The notes: generated from the sequence alone by a model not told the origin. DNA of 9,548 nucleotides from Oscillospiraceae bacterium (GCA_016295225.1 JAEDLP010000071.1:1-9548); one strand, 5' to 3'. Shown: positions 1 to 5,890, counted from the first letter of the stretch. Numbers and translations: made by a program.

Positions 1-336
1 CTCCTGCTCGGCGGCCATCACCAGCCGATCCTCCTGGCAGAGATCCGGGTGTTTGTCCCCCAGCTTCTCCGCCTTCTGGCTCAGCGCCTCCCAGGCCTCC
101 TCTGACCAGGAGGCGGTGAGCAGCACATCCCCGGGGCGGAAATTACAGTTGATCACCCGGGCCAGCCGCTTTTCGGCGTTCCGCTCGTTTTCATCCTGCT
201 TCAAGGCGGTGGTGCCGCCCTTGGTCTTTTCCCGCCGTCCGCGCTCCCGTGTCCCCACCGGCACGCAGACGGTGGTCTTCTCCACGACCCGTCCTGAGAC
301 CCGCTTGATCAGCATCCATTTCATCCCCTTTTCCAT
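1..336 (-). CDS. Rolling-circle replication-associated protein, N-terminal part (cut by window edge)
   Basis: Open minus-strand frame of 112 codons running off the left edge. The start is the ATG at 336, preceded by GGAGGA with a six-base gap; internal ATGs at 324 and 315 are less well placed. The protein opens MEKGMKWMLIKRVSG and contains VPVGTRERGRR, then KQDENERNAEKRLARVIN, CNF and GDVLLTASW. A basic linker, a KQ-N-R-lARxxNcNF helix and a GDxLLTxxW strand are the pattern I recall from the N-terminus of the REP_ORF2-G2P (rolling-circle replication-associated) family common on Clostridia elements. The expected downstream HUH-type metal and tyrosine motifs would lie outside the window, so catalytic competence cannot be judged. 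It is the last minus-strand gene visible and would initiate replication of the element. Family assignment is from remembered pattern, not a search. Confidence 0.6.
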   Translation of the reverse strand, partial: MEKGMKWMLIKRVSGRVVEKTTVCVPVGTRERGRREKTKGGTTALKQDENERNAEKRLARVINCNFRPGDVLLTASWSEEAWEALSQKAEKLGDKHPDLCQEDRLVMAAEQE

Positions 337-368
337 GATGGTTCCTCCGTGGTCGATGTCTTAGGGTT

Positions 369-512
369 TTAAGGACCCCCAAAAGGACGCGCGTAGCGTT
401 CCTTTTTTCTGGTGAGCCAGTCCAACAGCGGCCCGGAATCCTCCAGGCCGCCGTTGCGCCGGTTCTCCGCCGCTTATCTCTCAGCGCTCGTGGGTTCAGG
501 CGCTTTTAGCTG
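369..512 (-). pseudogene. Decayed small reading frame with an in-frame stop
   Basis: Between the small zinc protein and the Rep gene, one minus frame reads QLKAPEPTSAER, then TAA at 474-476, then AAENRRNGGLEDSG, PLLDWLTRKKERYA and RPFGGP, and stops at 369-371. The composition on both sides of the internal stop looks like one continuous protein. No ATG, GTG or TTG opens the frame usefully: an in-frame TGA (513-515) sits just before the Q. I infer a small gene that lost its start and acquired a nonsense codon, or a sequencing error. The distal part also forms an imperfect hairpin (about 378-405) beside a T-run. I do not recognise the family. Confidence 0.3.
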
Positions 513-711
513 TCACACCTCTCCTGCTCCCGACGCCCGGCGCTTCCTCTGTCCAGAACAAATGCCCGCACCGTTTACATTCATAGTAATAGAGCATCCT
601 CCCGTAGTGGTCGTGCTGCCCCCACTTCTCCCTGGGCTTATGCCCGGTCATCATCCGACACATCCGTTTCCCCAGGCTCCTCTCCCTCGGAACGATCAGT
701 TTCTTCCCCAT
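496..711 (-). CDS. Small putative zinc-binding protein (71 aa)
   Basis: The start is placed at the ATG at 711, 14 bases after the upstream DUF4406 stop, with a purine-rich AAGGAAGTGGAAGAAA just before it. A longer frame reaches 786 but would overlap the preceding gene by 61 bp without a ribosome site. The protein is basic at its N-terminus (KKLIVPRERSLGKR) and carries C19, the histidines of TGH and HDH, and a C-terminal ECKRCGHLFW knuckle, so a C/H-C-C zinc site is plausible. It is last in a run of overlapping minus-strand genes. No enzymatic motif is seen. The tail after WTEEA is low in recognisable features and may have been altered when the neighbouring frame decayed. Function unknown. Confidence 0.6.
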   Translation of the reverse strand: MGKKLIVPRERSLGKRMCRMMTGHKPREKWGQHDHYGRMLYYYECKRCGHLFWTEEAPGVGSRRGVTAKSA

Positions 712-725
712 TTTCTTCCACTTCC

Positions 726-1016
726 TTATCCATCTTTTCGCATCAGGATGGTGCAGTCTTTCCCGATCCTCTGGCAGTAGCCCCACTCTACCATGGCGCC
801 CTTGCTCTCCTGGTAGTCAGGAAGAAACACGGCCAGGTCTGCCGTGTCCAACATAGCCATGCAGATCCGCATATAGTCCGCCTGTTCCAGGCCGTCTGGT
901 AGGGAGGCTGGGTTCAGGACAACATGGCCCGCGGCCTCCAGCGTCTTGGCAGCCTCCCTGAACTTGGCCCGGTATTGTTTATCTCCGGCGATTTTGCCGG
1001 CTATGTAAATCTTCAT
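726..1016 (-). CDS. DUF4406 domain protein (nucleoside 2-deoxyribosyltransferase-like fold)
   Basis: A 96-aa protein. It opens MKIYIAGKIAGD, followed by a helix (YRAKFREAAKTLEAAGHVV), LNPASLP, a YMRICMAMLDTADLAVFLPDY segment and SKGAMVEWGYC. This is the full order of DUF4406 motifs: YIAGkItGD at the N-terminus, NPa, a central aD-lPdw and a GA-vEw-yA signature near the end. The fold resembles nucleoside 2-deoxyribosyltransferases, and the E in MVEWGY corresponds to the position of their nucleophile; activity is not shown for this family. Members are common in phages and mobile elements. The start is preceded by AGGAGG and overlaps the upstream stop as ATGA (1013-1016), so translation is probably coupled to the Lar-like gene. 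The length is normal. Confidence 0.88.
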   Translation of the reverse strand: MKIYIAGKIAGDKQYRAKFREAAKTLEAAGHVVLNPASLPDGLEQADYMRICMAMLDTADLAVFLPDYQESKGAMVEWGYCQRIGKDCTILMRKDG

Positions 1017-1228
1017 GGCGCTGCCTCCTTTTCTCCTGCGCGGCGGTTCCAGGTGTCTACGGACTCTGAATATGGATTTACTTGAAACTTGCTTTTAAGT
1101 TTGAAAAGTGTTTCGCATTGTTTGCACTTCAAATCCAATGTCATAATCTTCTTTCCGTAGTTGCACTGACCACCACGTTCATCAATTTCACCCCCGCAGA
1201 ACGGGCACGGTTTCAGTTTACGTTCCAT
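1013..1228 (-). CDS. Lar-like restriction-alleviation zinc ribbon protein (71 aa)
   Basis: The chosen start is the ATG at 1228, behind GGAGGAGGAAAGCC; the longer frame to 1336 only adds antisense of the upstream gene. The protein reads MERKLKPCPFCGG, then a middle CKQCETLF knuckle and a terminal SESVDTWNRR. The KPCPFCGG opening, a second CxxC about 28 residues later and a WN-R ending are the hallmarks of the Lar / restriction-alleviation-like zinc ribbon family. E. coli Rac prophage Lar weakens type I restriction; most short homologues on Clostridia elements are untested, so the function is by family only. It overlaps the upstream gene by 11 bp and the downstream DUF4406 gene by four, consistent with one operon. 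Confidence 0.75.
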   Translation of the reverse strand: MERKLKPCPFCGGEIDERGGQCNYGKKIMTLDLKCKQCETLFKLKSKFQVNPYSESVDTWNRRAGEKEAAP

Positions 1229-1460
1229 GGCTTTCCTCCTCCGCTGGCTGCTGGAGCCAGTCCAACCATGCTTTCTCCGACAGATGTGCAGCAATAGCAA
1301 AGGAGTGAGAACACATTTCTTTCGCCATCTCCTCATCGCGCATGGCCCGGATGCGGTCGGCGTTGGTCAGTCGCTTCGGTGCATAGGCACCACACGGCCA
1401 TGTAATGCCGCTTCCCGTGCGACAATCATCGTATTTTTTGCAATTCTCGCAATTGCTCAT
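1218..1460 (-). CDS. Small Cys-rich element protein with NADRIRAM motif (80 aa)
   Basis: The start ATG at 1460 overlaps the DUF3102 stop as ATGA, indicating coupled translation. The N-terminus MSNCENCKKYDDCRTGSG has a CxxCxxxxxxC cluster followed by WPCGAY, a possible four-cysteine metal site. The middle LTNADRIRAMRDEEMAKEM and the C-terminal WLDWLQQPAEEE match a layout I recall from many short phage and integrative-element proteins of Clostridia (NADRIRaMsdeELA ... WLdWLkqpae), where the cysteines often continue into the centre. Here the middle CSHSFAIAAH portion is reduced. No experimental function is known to me. Its 3' end overlaps the Lar-like gene by 11 bp. Confidence 0.75.
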   Translation of the reverse strand: MSNCENCKKYDDCRTGSGITWPCGAYAPKRLTNADRIRAMRDEEMAKEMCSHSFAIAAHLSEKAWLDWLQQPAEEESHGT

Positions 1461-2464
1461 TTTTCTCCCGCCTCCTTCTGTATAGCCTCAGCCAGCGCCA
1501 GCATGGCCCGGGACAGCTTGCCGGCGGTCTCCTGGTCCACCGACCGGCGGATGGCGCCCATCTTATTTACCAGAGCCTGAGCCTGGTCAAAGAGGGCCTG
1601 GAAGGTGGCCACCTCCCGGTTTCCTGCGGCGGCCGCCTCCTTTTTCGCCTCCTCGGCCATGGCAATGGCCCTGTCCGCCGTCTCCTGGAGCTGCTGCAGC
1701 TGCTCCCGGGCGGCTTTTTCCTTCTCCTTGGCCTTTTTCAGAGCCGCCTTGCTCTTCTCCAGCTGTTCAGCCGCTTCCTTGCGGGCCTGCTCCAAGCCCT
1801 CCTGCCGGGCCTGTTCCAGCTGGGCCGGGTCAGCCTCCATCACGGCCACCTCCACAGGCTTGTCCCGGAGGGCCCGCAGCTCCTCGTCCTTTTGGGCGGC
1901 CTCCTGGTTCATGTCCTCCAGCCGCTGGTTCAGCAGGCGCATGTCCTCCTCCATCTTGGCCCGGGACCGTTCCGCGTGGGCCAGACTGGCCTTGGCCTCC
2001 TCCAGGTCCCGGGCGGCGTTTTTCAGCCGTTCCGCCTCCTCCCTGGCCTGGTTGCGCTCCTTGATGGCCTCCTGAAGCTGTCGGCTGGACATATTCTCCA
2101 CCTGGTTTTCCCGGGAAAAGGCCTCCCGCTCGTCGGCAGGCAGAGCCAGCAGGGCCAGGGCCTGGGTGTAGGAGAGCTTCCCAAACGTTTGGGATTTCGT
2201 GCCTTCTTCGAATAAAGAGAGGTTTTCGTCCCCATACTCCTGAAAAATCTTCATGAAGTTGTTGGCGGTGGACTGGCTGTAGGGGGTCCGCTGGGCCAGA
2301 TAGGTCCCCCAGGAGCCATAGGGGAGCATCCCCTTTACCTCCACCAGCCGCCGGCCGATCTCGATCACATAGCCGAGCATCATCTGCTGGGCCTGCCGGT
2401 GGAGGGTATTGATTTCTAAAGTAACCGTGTCCACGGTCCGCTCGGTTTTTTCCATCTCGTTCAT
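1457..2464 (-). CDS. DUF3102 domain protein with long coiled coil (335 aa)
   Basis: The start at 2464 lies eight bases behind AGGAG. Residues about 12-80 hold the DUF3102 core: an INTLHRQAQQ helix, VIEIGRRLVEVK, the PYGSWGTYL turn and YSQSTANNFMKIFQEYG, which resembles a helix-turn-helix. Residues about 95-135 contain LSYTQALALLALP and SSRQLQEAI, reminiscent of ParB-like proteins. From about 130 to 275 the sequence is almost entirely charged heptads rich in E, K, A and Q, a long coiled coil likely to mediate oligomerisation. The family is frequent on integrative elements and phages of Firmicutes; a DNA-binding role in maintenance or replication is inferred, not shown. It heads the coupled small-gene run and is separated from PcfJ only by a palindromic repeat. 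Confidence 0.88.
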   Translation of the reverse strand: MNEMEKTERTVDTVTLEINTLHRQAQQMMLGYVIEIGRRLVEVKGMLPYGSWGTYLAQRTPYSQSTANNFMKIFQEYGDENLSLFEEGTKSQTFGKLSYTQALALLALPADEREAFSRENQVENMSSRQLQEAIKERNQAREEAERLKNAARDLEEAKASLAHAERSRAKMEEDMRLLNQRLEDMNQEAAQKDEELRALRDKPVEVAVMEADPAQLEQARQEGLEQARKEAAEQLEKSKAALKKAKEKEKAAREQLQQLQETADRAIAMAEEAKKEAAAAGNREVATFQALFDQAQALVNKMGAIRRSVDQETAGKLSRAMLALAEAIQKEAGEK

Positions 2465-2486
2465 ACTGTTTTCTCCTCATTCATTG

Positions 2487-2549
2487 ATTCAGCTCACCCC
2501 TCTGGGGGAGCTGGCCGCCGCATAGGCGGCCTGAGAGGGCATATAAAAT
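2487..2549. repeat. Palindromic dispersed repeat, complete copy 1
   Basis: The unit starts ATTCAGCTCACCCCTCTGGG and ends CTGAGAGGGCATATAAAAT. It folds as two hairpins: CAGCTC-CCCC with GGGG-GAGCTG, then GGCCGCC with GGCGGCC around GCATA. The same frame of arms recurs at 5599-5660 with a different inner hairpin. It occupies nearly all of the 84-bp gap between the PcfJ stop and the DUF3102 start, and its right edge touches the PcfJ stop codon, so it sits inside the transcribed unit. I recall this kind of repeat as frequent in Oscillospiraceae genomes. Confidence 0.8.
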
Positions 2550-4159
2550 CATGCACTCATCCTCTTCTCCGGTATCCTCGGCCGCCCCTCTTTATCCCGC
2601 TTGCTTCCGGCCTTCACCCAGGCCAGCCAGGTGTCCAACAAATCCTTGTGGAGCTTCCACGGGTCCGGGCCGTGCCTGTCGTTCTCATAGCCGTGGATCT
2701 GTCGGAGAGACTTGCCGTTCATTTCAATGGTCATGTAGGGTGCGTCCGGCTCGCTGACTTTCCGCAGAAACAGGATCGCCAGCACACCGTCGGCGTGGCG
2801 TTTTGCATAGCCGCCCACGCAGTGCTTCAGAGCCTTACCCTCCTGGATGATCTCCGTGGCCGTCTCCGCCGGGCGGATCAGATACGCCCCGTCGGAGTAT
2901 TCATAGGTTTCGCAGAGATCCTGATACAGCCGGGCGGCTTTCTCGTTCTCCAGCCGGTCTGCCTCCAGCTGCACCGCCTGGGTTGCCTCGTCGTGCTTTC
3001 GTTCCAGCTCCCGGGGCATTTGGATCAGCGGGTTGGTCAGGTCCCAGCCCAGCTTCTCGGCGGCGTCGATGTAATCCAGCCACAGGAGCACAGCCCGGCC
3101 CGCACTCTTGAACTCTCCGTCCCAACCCGCCAGGAGCTTTCGGACCAACTTGGACGCCGACACATGGAATCGCTTCGCGGCAACTGTCACCTCCCTGGAT
3201 AAGTGCAGCCCAATCCGCTTGGCCAGATTCTCGCACTGGGCAAAGGTCAGCGTCTTCTCCCCGTCCCGATACATCCGCAGCAGATCCAGCTTCTTGTCCG
3301 TCTGAAGGAAGGCCTTCAGCTCCGGTTTGTTCAGCCGGAAGGCCTTTCTTGGGTCCTCTTCCTTCCAGCGGAACACGTCGGCGTTTTTCCTCTGGCCGTA
3401 GATGTACTGGGCCGGCAGTTCCTCCACGCCCGCCTTCCGCAGCATCTCCACCTGCTTGGGATGCAGGCTCGCCATGGCAAGATAGCGGATCAGGTCGTGC
3501 CGATTTCCAAAGTCATGCCAGAGCGCAGCTCCAAAAAGCGGCTCATCGTACCCGGTGTAGCGCAGGAAACTCCGCTCCAGGCAGTCATAGCCCACCACAT
3601 GGTAGTTCTCATACCCGCTGTAGATCCCGCCCTTTGTAAAGGGCTCCTGGGCCCATTTCCTGCTGCAGGGAACCATTCCTCCCCCGTAATAGTCCTCTTC
3701 CCACTGCCGCCACTCCCCTGGCCGGAACCGATAGCAGCGGGTGGGCATAAAGAGGGTCTGCCCCGTCGGGTCCTCCAGCAGCTTCCTGGTGGTCCAGTAG
3801 CCCTGGGCCCACACCGTCTGCCCATCCTCCGAGGCGTGGAGGAACAGGAAGGGAATATACTCCTGGATGGATACCCCGCTTCGCAGTCTCCCCATGCAGA
3901 TTACCTTCACCTCTTCCCCGCAGAAGGGGCAGCGCATGGTGTCTCCGTGGGTGCCGGTGAGCTCTTTTGCGTCCCTGTACCCTTCGATGTAGTAGTCCTC
4001 ATGGCAGCAGGTTGTCCAGATCTGTCTCCCGTTCCGGTCTCCCTGGTAGAAGAGGTATTGGTTGAAATGCCACTCCACCTCGTCCAGATCCCTCTGGCTC
4101 AGCCCCGGGAACTCCTCCAGAGCCTTATCCTCCGGCTCCATCGTCTTGTAGTAACCCAT
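2549..4159 (-). CDS. PcfJ domain-containing protein (536 aa)
   Basis: A long frame with the PcfJ layout. Near the N-terminus a zinc-ribbon candidate is formed by the CCH at 51-53 and CPFC at 77-80. The C-terminal signature is GKALKHCVGGY (H446, C447) followed by ILFLRKV, a P-x-x-P segment leading to TIEM, and RQIHGYEND, as in the PcfJ family. PcfJ is named from the Enterococcus pCF10 conjugation region, and homologues sit beside pcfK-like genes on many Firmicutes plasmids and integrative elements; the biochemical role is unknown. The start ATG (4159) follows the upstream TGA by one base, so expression probably depends on reinitiation. The length is typical and no internal break is seen. Confidence 0.88.
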   Translation of the reverse strand: MGYYKTMEPEDKALEEFPGLSQRDLDEVEWHFNQYLFYQGDRNGRQIWTTCCHEDYYIEGYRDAKELTGTHGDTMRCPFCGEEVKVICMGRLRSGVSIQEYIPFLFLHASEDGQTVWAQGYWTTRKLLEDPTGQTLFMPTRCYRFRPGEWRQWEEDYYGGGMVPCSRKWAQEPFTKGGIYSGYENYHVVGYDCLERSFLRYTGYDEPLFGAALWHDFGNRHDLIRYLAMASLHPKQVEMLRKAGVEELPAQYIYGQRKNADVFRWKEEDPRKAFRLNKPELKAFLQTDKKLDLLRMYRDGEKTLTFAQCENLAKRIGLHLSREVTVAAKRFHVSASKLVRKLLAGWDGEFKSAGRAVLLWLDYIDAAEKLGWDLTNPLIQMPRELERKHDEATQAVQLEADRLENEKAARLYQDLCETYEYSDGAYLIRPAETATEIIQEGKALKHCVGGYAKRHADGVLAILFLRKVSEPDAPYMTIEMNGKSLRQIHGYENDRHGPDPWKLHKDLLDTWLAWVKAGSKRDKEGRPRIPEKRMSA

Positions 4160-4160
4160 A

Positions 4161-4520
4161 TCACAGGAAGTCCGACAGGTTCAGGCAAATGCCCGCCTGG
4201 GGCTTCTCCTCCTCTTCAGCCTGTCCAATCAGGTCAATGCTCATGGTGCAGCGGATCTTTGCCCCCGGGAAGTAGTAGGCCACCGCCAGCTCATAGGCCT
4301 TCAGATCTTCGATGGCGTTGTTCTTCACGCCCTTGGCCACAGCGGCCATGCAGTCGGCGAAGCTGCCCCCCTGGGCCACCGCCTGGGCGAACTCCTCGTC
4401 CTGCCGGCAGAAGTCCAGCAACTTTGCTTTGACCGCCCCCTTCATGGCGGCGGCGTACCGGTCAAATTTCCCGCTGGTGTCCTCCAGCTTGGCTTTCGCC
4501 TGTTCCATCCAATCATTCAT
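4161..4520 (-). CDS. PcfK-like / AcrIIA9-family protein (candidate Cas9 inhibitor)
   Basis: A 119-aa protein. Residues about 20-30 read YAAAMKGAVKAK, followed by FCRQDEEFAQAV, QGGSFADCMAAVAKGV and AYELAVAYYFPGAKI, then the MSIDL strand and an acidic EEEEK tail. The FCRQDeeFAqAV-GG-F-dCMaaVaKGV and AYe-AV-YYFPGA pattern is the one I know from the PcfK-like family, part of which is annotated as AcrIIA9, a Cas9 inhibitor found by functional metagenomics. Membership is strong from the pattern; Cas9 inhibition by this copy is inference, since many PcfK relatives are untested. It overlaps the upstream gene by eight bases (ATGAATGA) and precedes pcfJ by one base, the usual pcfK-pcfJ pairing. Confidence 0.8.
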   Translation of the reverse strand: MNDWMEQAKAKLEDTSGKFDRYAAAMKGAVKAKLLDFCRQDEEFAQAVAQGGSFADCMAAVAKGVKNNAIEDLKAYELAVAYYFPGAKIRCTMSIDLIGQAEEEEKPQAGICLNLSDFL

Positions 4521-4854
4521 GGCAGTTTCCCCTTTCTCGTTTCCCCTCGGCGGCGGTGGTCAGAACCACCACCATGCCCCGCCGCCGCAGGTCGTTCATG
4601 CTGATCCGTTTCAGCATGACCCGATCCCAATACCCCCTGTCTACATCCACGCTCAGGAGTACCCTTCCCATCACCGGAACCAGCCCAGCCCGGCAAGGGC
4701 CTTCGTCGGTCATCCATTCCAGATAATAGTCCGGCCGGCGGTATGCCTTCCAAAACCGGCAGGCGCTCCGCTTCTCTACCTCATAGGGCGTCCCTTCCGT
4801 GTAATCCCGGACCAGTTCCCAAAGCCTGGTCTTATTTGCTTTCAGCCGTTCCAT
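4513..4854 (-). CDS. Hypothetical protein (113 aa)
   Basis: The start ATG at 4854 lies behind GAGGAGAG and overlaps the upstream gene by 23 bp; the stop overlaps the AcrIIA9-like start. The N-terminal helix MERLKANKTRLWELVRDY is followed by TPYEVEKRSACRFW, YYLEWMTDEGPCRAG, a hydrophobic GRVLLSVDV strand and DLRRRGMVVVLTT. It looks like a small soluble alpha/beta protein with two isolated cysteines and no zinc pattern, signal peptide or membrane segment. I do not recognise the family. Its fixed place directly before the pcfK/pcfJ pair, with overlapping ends on both sides, suggests it is co-translated with them. Confidence 0.7.
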   Translation of the reverse strand: MERLKANKTRLWELVRDYTEGTPYEVEKRSACRFWKAYRRPDYYLEWMTDEGPCRAGLVPVMGRVLLSVDVDRGYWDRVMLKRISMNDLRRRGMVVVLTTAAEGKRERGNCHE

Positions 4855-5149
4855 GATTCTCTCTCCTCTCTTCCGGCGGGAGATACCACACCTCCGCCCG
4901 GTTGACCGCCGAATAGGGTACGCCCCAGATCCGAGCTGCGTTCTGGATGGCGATCAGCTTGCTCCCTCCAGGCACCACCACCGACCCATAGGACGGATGG
5001 AAGACCCGCACGTCCGGCGGTTTCCTGCGCCTTGTCTTTTTTATGGTTTCATGGTATACTGTCAGGGCAGATCCCTCGTCTGCGCTTTTTCCCATGTCGC
5101 CAACCCGGTTTCCCTGGCCGGTGTTGGCGATCTCCTTTTTTCTGTCCAT
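4832..5149 (-). CDS. Hypothetical protein with possible C-terminal HTH (105 aa)
   Basis: The start is the ATG at 5149, seven bases after AAGGAGG; the upstream TTG at 5173 belongs to the terminator region. The first 45 residues are polar and probably disordered (KKEIANTGQGNR, then KKTRRRKPPDV). The folded part begins VRVFHPSYGSVVVPGG and continues KLIAIQNAARIWGVPYSAV, a helix-turn-helix-sized segment with the G in the turn position, then VWYLPPEERRE. DNA binding is a guess from that segment and the basic N-terminus. It is the first gene after the hairpin terminator of the tRNA region, so a promoter may lie just upstream, though I see no convincing -35/-10 pair. Family not recognised. Confidence 0.6.
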   Translation of the reverse strand: MDRKKEIANTGQGNRVGDMGKSADEGSALTVYHETIKKTRRRKPPDVRVFHPSYGSVVVPGGSKLIAIQNAARIWGVPYSAVNRAEVWYLPPEERRENHGTAESK

Positions 5150-5170
5150 GTAAGCACCTCCTTTTGTGCG

Positions 5171-5205
5171 CAAAAGAGCCGCAGCCGCTGTTGGCTGCGG
5201 CTCTT
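5171..5205 (-). terminator. Rho-independent terminator after the tRNA-Ser region
   Basis: A perfect 13-bp stem (AAGAGCCGCAGCC with GGCTGCGGCTCTT, loop of six). Read on the minus strand the stem runs into TTTT (complement of 5172-5175). It lies 150 bp downstream of the tRNA in minus orientation and just before the ribosome site of the next gene, so it should separate the tRNA transcript from the pcfK/pcfJ transcript. On the plus strand there is no T-run. Confidence 0.6.
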
Positions 5206-5354
5206 GTTCCCCGTCTCTCCCGGGGTTCCAGGCCGGTTTTCATGGCCACCGCCCTTCGGCGAGCCTTTTCAATAGGAAGGATACAGAGGTGCCGCATTTC
5301 TGCGGCTGGCCGCCCAGCCTGGTGATCTCCAGGAACCGCTTCTGCGTCCGGGCG

Positions 5355-5440
5355 TGGCGGAGACGGCGGGACTCGAACCCACACCCCGTTCAGGGACCTC
5401 GGTGTTCAAAGCCGATGCCTTTCCATTCGGCCACGTCTCC
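5355..5440 (-). tRNA. tRNA-Ser (anticodon UGA)
   Basis: Read on the minus strand: a 7-bp acceptor GGAGACG/CGTCTCC with discriminator G and an encoded CCA (5355-5357). The D arm is GCC...GGC with GG in the loop. The anticodon loop TTTGAAC gives UGA at positions 34-36. A long variable arm contains CCCTGAACGGG, making it class II. The T arm is GTGGG-TTCGAGT-CCCGC with one G-U pair. G73 and the large variable arm both fit serine. One oddity is the C31-A39 mismatch closing the anticodon stem, so the tRNA may be slightly degenerate. No clear promoter is seen upstream; a TTGACA occurs near 5488 without a good -10. It may serve the host or the element's own UCA codons. Confidence 0.85.
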
Positions 5441-5517
5441 GTATTGCCGGTCTTTCCCGGCTGTCCGCCCGTCTGTTCCGAGCTGTCAAACAAAGGAGAG
5501 AGTTTGAGCTTTCGCCC

Positions 5518-5563
5518 TGGTTCAGGCCCCGGGACTTGAACCCAGTCCGCTCACGGATTCCTC
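5518..5563 (-). pseudogene. 3' half of a second class II tRNA (remnant)
   Basis: On the minus strand this reads a variable-arm hairpin TCCGTGAGCGGA, a T arm CTGGG-TTCAAGT-CCCGG with the conserved TTCAA, an acceptor 3' strand GGCCTGA, discriminator A and CCA. No matching 5' acceptor strand (TCAGGCC) or anticodon arm is found upstream. Instead, two bases past the remnant, the left arm of the palindromic repeat begins (5565). The size of the variable arm and discriminator A would suit a leucine tRNA. It is either a tRNA broken by repeat insertion or a tRNA 3' end carried as an attachment-site copy. Confidence 0.6.
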
Positions 5564-5564
5564 T

Positions 5565-5593
5565 ATTCAGCTCCCCCCTCCGGGGGGCGAACT
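5565..5593. repeat. Palindromic dispersed repeat, left arm only
   Basis: ATTCAGCTCCCCCCTCCGGG followed by GGGCGAACT matches the left hairpin of the complete copies (CAGCTC plus a C-run, then a G-run), with the closing GAGCTG changed to GCGAAC. The inner hairpin and the CTGAGAGGGC right arm are missing. It abuts the tRNA remnant. Confidence 0.6.
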
Positions 5594-5598
5594 CCATA

Positions 5599-5660
5599 AT
5601 TCAGCTCACCCCTCTGGGGGAGCTGTCGGCCCAAAGGCCGACTGAGAGGGCAAATAAAAT
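5599..5660. repeat. Palindromic dispersed repeat, complete copy 2
   Basis: The first 27 bases are identical to those of copy 1 at 2487, and the end CTGAGAGGGCAAATAAAAT differs from it by a single base. The inner hairpin differs (GTCGGCC with GGCCGAC around CAAA), showing covariation: the stem is conserved as structure rather than sequence. That supports a folded nucleic-acid element rather than a coding remnant. Confidence 0.8.
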
Positions 5661-5674
5661 CCCTTTCTCTTGGA

Positions 5675-5710
5675 GAGCAGTCAGCGCCCCAGCGCTGACT
5701 GAGAGGGCAT
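5675..5710. repeat. Palindromic dispersed repeat, right arm only
   Basis: GAGCAGTCAGCGC, then CCCA, then GCGCTGACT followed by GAGAGGGCAT gives the inner hairpin (9-bp stem) and the conserved ACTGAGAGGGCA end of the family, without the left CAGCTCACCCC hairpin. With the left-arm copy at 5565 and the complete copy between them, it forms a nested cluster of three within 150 bp. Confidence 0.65.
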
Positions 5711-5726
5711 TCCAATCAAGCGGTGC

Positions 5727-5850
5727 GCCTGCCGCCTGGATATATGCCCAACCGGAATTGCACCGGCGCCGCGCCTCGTCTTCGCGGAGCCCCTTTTACA
5801 GGCCGGGGCTTATCTATATAGGAGGCCGGTCTCATGTCAGACCGGTGGGA
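5727..5850 (-). other. Non-coding structured region, cloverleaf-like
   Basis: Part of the 740-bp stretch (5150-5890) without a protein gene. Read on the minus strand, hairpins follow in order: CCGGTCT/AGACCGG (5826-5845), AGCCCC/GGGGCT with an 11-base loop containing GG (5788-5810), CCGCG/CGCGG with a nine-base loop (5769-5787), and CCGG/CCGG with a seven-base loop (5752-5766), ending GGGCATATATCCA. The middle three plus TATATAG near 5813-5819 and the ATATATCCA end imitate D, anticodon, T and acceptor arms. However, the loop sizes are wrong and TTCRA is absent, so it is at most a degenerate tRNA-like structure. No long open frame with a ribosome site was found. Confidence 0.35.
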
Positions 5851-5890
5851 TGCCGCTGGTTTACCGCCCAACGGCTCAGAAGCTTGTCCC

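Noticed and set aside
378..405. Terminator between the decayed frame and rep
   Set aside because: The hairpin is imperfect and short, and its T-run is on the plus strand, whereas transcription here is on the minus strand.
638..733. 31-aa very acidic minus frame
   Set aside because: No ribosome site, overlaps two better genes, and its acidity follows from purine-rich sequence.
1605..2075. Plus-strand Ser/Ala/Arg-rich frame of 156 codons
   Set aside because: Antisense of the DUF3102 coiled coil; the composition is an artefact of the heptad codons.
3203..4432. Plus-strand open frame of 409 codons
   Set aside because: Antisense to PcfJ and the AcrIIA9-like gene; proline/leucine-rich composition, no ribosome site, and the minus frame has clear family motifs.
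5230..5354. Minus-frame fragment reading KRFLEITRLGGQP then SFLLKRLAEGRW directly after the tRNA
   Set aside because: Protein-like, but it has no usable start codon or ribosome site and is open back into the tRNA; kept out as unsupported, possibly a remnant.
5406..5597. Minus-strand 63-codon frame
   Set aside because: Runs across the tRNA-Ser end, the tRNA remnant and a repeat arm.
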